From Neoroseomonas eburnea (GTDB lineage Bacteria; Pseudomonadota; Alphaproteobacteria; Acetobacterales; Acetobacteraceae): DNA of 64,000 nucleotides. The stretch covers positions 1-64,000 of the forward strand of contig NZ_JAAEDL010000011.1 of NCBI RefSeq assembly GCF_018129005.1, written 5' to 3'. The notes beneath the pieces were generated by a model. That model searched no databases and was not told where the DNA came from. It was given only the letters and a program-made list of their open reading frames with translations. Numbering within the stretch: the first letter of the stretch is position 1; every line of letters begins with the position of its first letter. This document shows positions 60,260 through 64,000 of the stretch, in pieces. Both the position numbers and the translations under genes were made by a program.

Positions 60260-61920
60260 CGCGCAATCGGACGCTCGCAACCACTCTGATGGTCGCCGTC
60301 ACGACGCTCAGTAGCGCGCAGGCCCAGCCGCGCGACACGCTCACCATCGGCATCACGCAATATCCTTCGACCTTCCACCCCAACATCGAGAACATGGCCG
60401 CGAAGTCCTACGTGCTGGGCTTCGCGCGCCGCCCGCTGACGGCCTATGGCGCCGATTGGCGCCTGACCTGCCTGAGCTGTGAGACCCTTCCCTCGATCGA
60501 GAACGGCCTCGCTGAACGCGAGACGACGCCGGAGGGCAAGCCCGGCATCCGCGTCACCTACCGCCTGCGCGAGGGCCTGCGCTGGGGCGACGGCACGCCG
60601 GTCACGGCGGAAGACCTCCGCTTCGCCTGGGAGGCGGGCCGCGATCAGGCGACCGGCTTCGGCCCCGCCGAATACTACCGCAGCGCCTATGAGCTGATCG
60701 TCGAGGACCCGCGCACCGTCACCATCCGCTTCGACCGCGTCACCTTCGAATACGCCTCGGCCGGCGATTTCCAGCCCCTGCCCGCGCATGTCGAGCGCGC
60801 GCGCTGGCAGGCCGACCCGCGCAGCTACCGCACCCGCACCGCCTACGACACCGAGACCACCAACCCCGCGTTGTGGAACGGGCCGTATCGCATCGCCGCG
60901 GTGCAGCCGGGCGCCTCGGTGACGCTGGAACGCAACCCGGCCTGGGCGGGCGCGGCCCCGCATTTCCGCCGCGTCACCATCCGCACGGTCGAGAACACGC
61001 CGGCACTGGAAGCGCAGCTTCTCGCCGGCCAGGTGGACATGATCGCGGGCGAGCTCGGCCTGCCGATCGAACAGGCCATCGCGCTCGAACGCCGCACCGG
61101 CACCCGCTTCCGCATCACCTACCAGCCCGGCCTGATCTACGAGCACATGGACGTGCGCCACGACCATCCGGCGCTGTCGGATCGTCGCGTGCGCCAGGCG
61201 CTGCTGCTCGCCACCGACCGCGCGCAGATCACCGAGCGCCTCTTCGCCGGGCGCCAGCCGGTCGCGCATAGCAGCGTCAATCCGCTCGACCCGATGCATG
61301 ACCCGGACGTGCAGCGTTGGCCCTTCGACCTCGTCCGTGCGCGCGCGCTGCTGGAGGAGGCCGGCTGGACACCCGGCCCCGACGGCGTCCGACGCAATGC
61401 CGCCGGCGAGCGCCTGTCGATCGAATTCATGACCACCGCCGGCAATCGCGGGCGGGAGGCGGTGCAGCAGGTGCTGCAGGGCATGTGGCGCGCCGCCGGC
61501 ATCGAGGCGCGCATCCGCAACGAGCCGCCGCGCGTGCTCTTCGCCGAGACGCTGTCGCGCCGCCGCTTCCAGGGCCTGGCGCTGTTCGCCTGGATCAGCG
61601 CGCCGGAGAGCGTGCCGCGCTCCGCGCTGCATTCCGACGAGATCCCGGTCGAGGCGCGCAACTGGTCGGGCCAGAACTACGGTGGCTTCCGCAATGCGGA
61701 GATGGACGTGCTGACCCACACCATCCCCGAGGAACTGGACCGCGAGCGCCGCCGCGAGATGTGGCGCCGGTTGCAGGCGATCTATGCCGAGGAACTGCCG
61801 GCGATCCCGCTCTGGTTCCGCGCCGATGCGCATGTCTGGCCGCAATGGCTCGATGGCGTGCGGCCGACCGGGCATCTCAACGCGTCCACGCTCTGGGCGG
61901 AGGAGTGGCGGGTGCGCTGA
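60256..61920 (+). CDS. ABC transporter peptide-type substrate-binding protein (family 5)
   Basis: A 554-residue periplasmic protein. Signal [20 protein letters not shown] ends near AQAQ. GITQYPSTFHPNIENMAAKS near residue 35, LREGLRWGDGTPVTAEDLRF near 103, NGPYRIAAVQPGASVTLERN near 213, and LSDRRVRQALLLATDRAQIT near 305 mark the SBP_bac_5 family. It captures oligopeptides or similar nutrients. The first permease gene of the importer follows 840 bases later, after a VOC and a small membrane protein gene. Confidence 0.9.
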   Translation: MTRNRTLATTLMVAVTTLSSAQAQPRDTLTIGITQYPSTFHPNIENMAAKSYVLGFARRPLTAYGADWRLTCLSCETLPSIENGLAERETTPEGKPGIRVTYRLREGLRWGDGTPVTAEDLRFAWEAGRDQATGFGPAEYYRSAYELIVEDPRTVTIRFDRVTFEYASAGDFQPLPAHVERARWQADPRSYRTRTAYDTETTNPALWNGPYRIAAVQPGASVTLERNPAWAGAAPHFRRVTIRTVENTPALEAQLLAGQVDMIAGELGLPIEQAIALERRTGTRFRITYQPGLIYEHMDVRHDHPALSDRRVRQALLLATDRAQITERLFAGRQPVAHSSVNPLDPMHDPDVQRWPFDLVRARALLEEAGWTPGPDGVRRNAAGERLSIEFMTTAGNRGREAVQQVLQGMWRAAGIEARIRNEPPRVLFAETLSRRRFQGLALFAWISAPESVPRSALHSDEIPVEARNWSGQNYGGFRNAEMDVLTHTIPEELDRERRREMWRRLQAIYAEELPAIPLWFRADAHVWPQWLDGVRPTGHLNASTLWAEEWRVR

Positions 61921-62345
61921 TGCTGGACCACGTCTCCATCACCGTGAGCGACCTGCCGCGTGCGGCGCGCTTCTACGATGCGGTGATGGCGGCGCTGCGC
62001 GTGCCCTGCGTGAACCGGTCCGACGTCGCGATCGGATACGGCGTGCGGAACCGCGCGGGCGATGACGGCCATGCCTACCTGTCCATCCGGGCCGCGGGCG
62101 CGCCTGTGCATGCGGATCGCCGCCACTGGTGCTTCCGCGCGCCGGATCGCGCCGCGGTGGATGCGTTCCATGCGACGGGGCTGGCGCATGGCGGCACGGA
62201 TGACGGGGCGCCGGGGCTGCGGGCGCACTATCACGCGCACTACTATGCGGCCTTTCTGCTGGACCCGGACGGCAATCGCGTGGAGGCGGTGTGTCATCGA
62301 GCCCCCGAAGCGGATGCGCTGACGAAGGATGACGCACTGCGATGA
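61920..62345 (+). CDS. VOC (glyoxalase/dioxygenase-fold) family protein
   Basis: A 141-residue single VOC domain: MLDHVSITVSDLPRAARFYD near the N-terminus, HWCFRAPDRAAVDAFH near residue 75 and HYYAAFLLDPDGNRVEAVCH near 100, with a metal ligand pattern of His/Glu (HVS, HW, E in VEAV). It may detoxify a reactive carbonyl or bind an organic acid. It overlaps the binding-protein stop by one base and is itself overlapped by the following gene, so is part of the importer operon. Confidence 0.88.
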   Translation: MLDHVSITVSDLPRAARFYDAVMAALRVPCVNRSDVAIGYGVRNRAGDDGHAYLSIRAAGAPVHADRRHWCFRAPDRAAVDAFHATGLAHGGTDDGAPGLRAHYHAHYYAAFLLDPDGNRVEAVCHRAPEADALTKDDALR

Positions 62346-62662
62346 CCGCTCATTCCTGGTTCGTCGCCAATGTGATTTCTTGTGTGGCGTGGAGCCTGGA
62401 TGTGACGCGGCACGTCTGGCGGCGCACCGATCGCTCTGTCCCGTTCCTCGAATTCGTCGTCGGGACCACGACACCAATGCGGTTGACCCGCGGCGGTCCG
62501 CAGATCCGGCCAGAGCAACACGGTCCGGAGCGTGCCCAGTATTGGAGAGGGCAGGTTGCGCGTTTCGGGCGCGTCGTCGTCCCCGGCATCGTGCTGCAAG
62601 TGTCCGTGGCCACGCTGATCGCTGGCTTCCTGCTCCCGCTAGTCACCGAAGAGCAGCCGTGA
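62342..62662 (+). CDS. Small membrane protein of unknown function
   Basis: A 106-residue protein starting in an ATGA overlap with the VOC stop. There is one hydrophobic C-terminal helix (VVVPGIVLQVSVATLIAGFL) and a hydrophilic N-terminal part with several Trp and Arg residues (WSLDVTRHVWRRTDRS). No family recognised. Its composition is less GC-biased than the permeases. Position between the binding protein and permease genes hints at an accessory role in the importer, but this is inference. Confidence 0.55.
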   Translation: MTAHSWFVANVISCVAWSLDVTRHVWRRTDRSVPFLEFVVGTTTPMRLTRGGPQIRPEQHGPERAQYWRGQVARFGRVVVPGIVLQVSVATLIAGFLLPLVTEEQP

Positions 62663-62691
62663 CGCCACCTCCCGGCCGCTCCTCGTTCCGG

Positions 62692-62750
62692 TTTCCAAAG
62701 GCCTTTCGGCCTTTGGTGGGGAGGGTCCGGGAGGGGCACAGCCCCTCCCG
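62692..62750 (+). repeat. Double-hairpin repeat, copy 6
   Basis: CCAAAGGCC-TTTC-GGCCTTTGG at 62695-62716 and CGGGAGGGGC-ACA-GCCCCTCCCG at 62728-62750, both perfect. The copy lies inside the importer operon, 12 bases before the first permease ATG, so may affect expression of the downstream permeases. Confidence 0.8.
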
Positions 62751-62762
62751 TGATCGTGCTCA

Positions 62763-63695
62763 ATGAGGCAGATGTTTCTCAGCCGCCTCCTCCAGATCGC
62801 GCTCACCCTCGCGATCCTCTCCTTCTGCGCCTTCGCCCTCATCGCGCTGATGCCTGGCGACCCGATCGAGGTCGCCATCGCCGGCGACCCGCGCCTGACC
62901 AGCGAGGACGCCGCGCGCCTGCGCGCGCTGCATGGGCTGGATCGTCCCTTCCACGAGCGCTACCTCGCCTGGGCGTCGGGCCTGCTGCGCGGGGAGTTCG
63001 GTTATTCCCGCCTTTTCGCGCAGCCCGTGGCCGCGCTTCTCGCCCCCGCGCTGCGTTCCACCCTCGCGCTCGCGGGCACCGCGTTGCTGATCGCGCTGAT
63101 CCTCGGCGTGGCGCTCGGCGCGCTCGCCGCGTCGCGGCCGCGCGCGGCGCCCTTCGTCGATGCGATCGCCGTCATGGGCCAGGCCATGCCGACCTTCTGG
63201 CTCGGCATCCTGCTGATCATCGCCTTCGCGGTGACGCTCGGTTGGCTGCCGGCGGGCGGCAGCGCGGAGCACGGGCTCGGCCTGCATTTCCTGATCCTGC
63301 CGGTCGCGACGCTCGCCATCGCGCATCTCGCCGCCTATGCGCGCCACTCCGCCGCGAGCCTGGAAGCGACGCTCACCGAACCCTGGATCCGCACCGCCCG
63401 CGCCCGCGGCGCGCCGGAACGCGTGGTGCTGTGGCGCCACGCCTTCCCCAATGCCGCCTTGCCGGTGCTGCAGATCGCCGCACTCGATGCCGGCGCGCTG
63501 GCCGGCGGCGCGCTGGTCACGGAAACCGTCTTCGCCCGGCCGGGGATGGGCAAGCTGCTCTACGACGCGGTGATGGGCAACGACACCAACCTCGCGCTGA
63601 TCGCGCTGCTGCTGGTGGCGCTGGTGACGATGCTGGCGACGCTCGGCGCCGATCTCGCCCAGCGCGCGCTCGACCCACGACTGCGCGAGCGATGA
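62763..63695 (+). CDS. ABC transporter permease, DppB/OppB-like
   Basis: A 310-residue inner-membrane protein with six helices; MFLSRLLQIALTLAILSFCA and FALIALMPGDPIEVAIAGDP at the N-terminus are typical of DppB-type permeases. The EAA loop is EPWIRTARARGAPERVVLWR near residue 211. It partners the next permease and takes substrate from the upstream family-5 binding protein. The start is 12 bases after repeat copy 6. The stop overlaps the next ATG by four bases. Confidence 0.9.
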   Translation: MRQMFLSRLLQIALTLAILSFCAFALIALMPGDPIEVAIAGDPRLTSEDAARLRALHGLDRPFHERYLAWASGLLRGEFGYSRLFAQPVAALLAPALRSTLALAGTALLIALILGVALGALAASRPRAAPFVDAIAVMGQAMPTFWLGILLIIAFAVTLGWLPAGGSAEHGLGLHFLILPVATLAIAHLAAYARHSAASLEATLTEPWIRTARARGAPERVVLWRHAFPNAALPVLQIAALDAGALAGGALVTETVFARPGMGKLLYDAVMGNDTNLALIALLLVALVTMLATLGADLAQRALDPRLRER

Positions 63696-64000
63696 CGCGC
63701 CTCGCGCTCGGCCTCGCGCTGCTCGTCGCGCTGGCGCTCGCCGCCGTCGCCGCGACGTTCGTCGCAGGCTGGCTCGGCCATGATCCCTTCGCGCCGGACC
63801 TGCTCGCACGCTTCGAACCGCCCTCGGCGGCGCATCCGCTCGGCACCGACGATCTCGGGCGGGACATCCTTCTGCGGCTGCTCTACGGCGCGCGGGTCTC
63901 GCTCGCGGTCGGGCTCGCCGCCGCGCTTGCCGCGACCGTCATCGGCACCCTGGCCGGGCTGCTCGCCGCCTGGCGCGGCGGCCTGGCGGATGCGCTGGTG
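63692..64000 (+). CDS. ABC transporter permease, DppC/OppC-like (cut by window end)
   Basis: Only the first 103 codons are present. The N-terminal helix (LALGLALLVALALAAVAATF) is followed by HPLGTDDLGRDILLRLLYGA near residue 48, the DppC/OppC signature (PLGTDxxGRDxxSR). It overlaps the preceding permease stop by four bases, so the subunits are co-translated. ATP-binding subunits are expected beyond the window. Confidence 0.9.
   Translation, partial: MTRLALGLALLVALALAAVAATFVAGWLGHDPFAPDLLARFEPPSAAHPLGTDDLGRDILLRLLYGARVSLAVGLAAALAATVIGTLAGLLAAWRGGLADALV

Overview
This 64 kb window comes from a very GC-rich chromosome. It is most likely an alphaproteobacterium of the Rhodospirillales/Acetobacteraceae (Roseomonas-like) type. 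The indications are repeated TctC/Bug solute receptors, an ornithine decarboxylase paired with homospermidine synthase, ELM1-like and RMD1-like proteins, and a monomeric B12-dependent ribonucleotide reductase. No rRNA, tRNA or CRISPR array was seen, so the taxonomic placement is inference.

Layout. (1) 1-11.6 kb: a co-directional surface-glycan cluster of four GT4-type glycosyltransferases (two carrying extra domains), an FkbM methyltransferase, an unrecognised 450-residue protein and a small methyltransferase. IS3-type transposase remnants lie at both ends, which suggests an island. (2) 11.6-18 kb: an M29 aminopeptidase, a Baeyer-Villiger-type monooxygenase, an amidohydrolase, an SDR and a HerA-like ATPase. 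(3) 18-27 kb, minus strand: a long catabolic/transport array with a TPP enzyme, a complete sugar-type ABC importer, a 2-hydroxyacid dehydrogenase, a DUF3830 protein and an orphan TctC. (4) 27-37.7 kb: a D-aminopeptidase-like hydrolase, a nitronate monooxygenase, a complete TctBAC transporter, an enoyl-CoA hydratase/TctC/GST group, a metallo-hydrolase, a MaoC hydratase and a frameshifted MFS gene. (5) 37.7-48.3 kb: HupE, a sterol-desaturase-like protein, class II ribonucleotide reductase, a GSAM-like aminotransferase, an RMD1 protein, zinc ADH, an amidase with a tiny partner subunit and a class I aminotransferase. (6) 48.3-52.9 kb: a polyamine block with an agmatinase-like ureohydrolase, a long structured leader resembling the speF class, ornithine decarboxylase and homospermidine synthase. 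(7) 53-64 kb: a DUF616/coiled-coil/FkbM fusion, an AidB-like acyl-CoA dehydrogenase, an ELM1 protein, pyrE, an orphan nuclease-like gene and a peptide-type ABC importer that runs off the window.

Two intergenic repeat families stand out. Six copies of a double-hairpin element lie between 49 and 63 kb, always with the same hairpin facing the adjacent gene. A roughly 145 bp element occurs in inverted orientation at 39.4 and 44.3 kb, bracketing the ribonucleotide reductase block. The most testable new observations are the leader RNA with mutually exclusive helices before the decarboxylase, the double-hairpin family, and the nuclease-like gene fitted between pyrE and the peptide-binding protein with 4-base overlaps at both ends.
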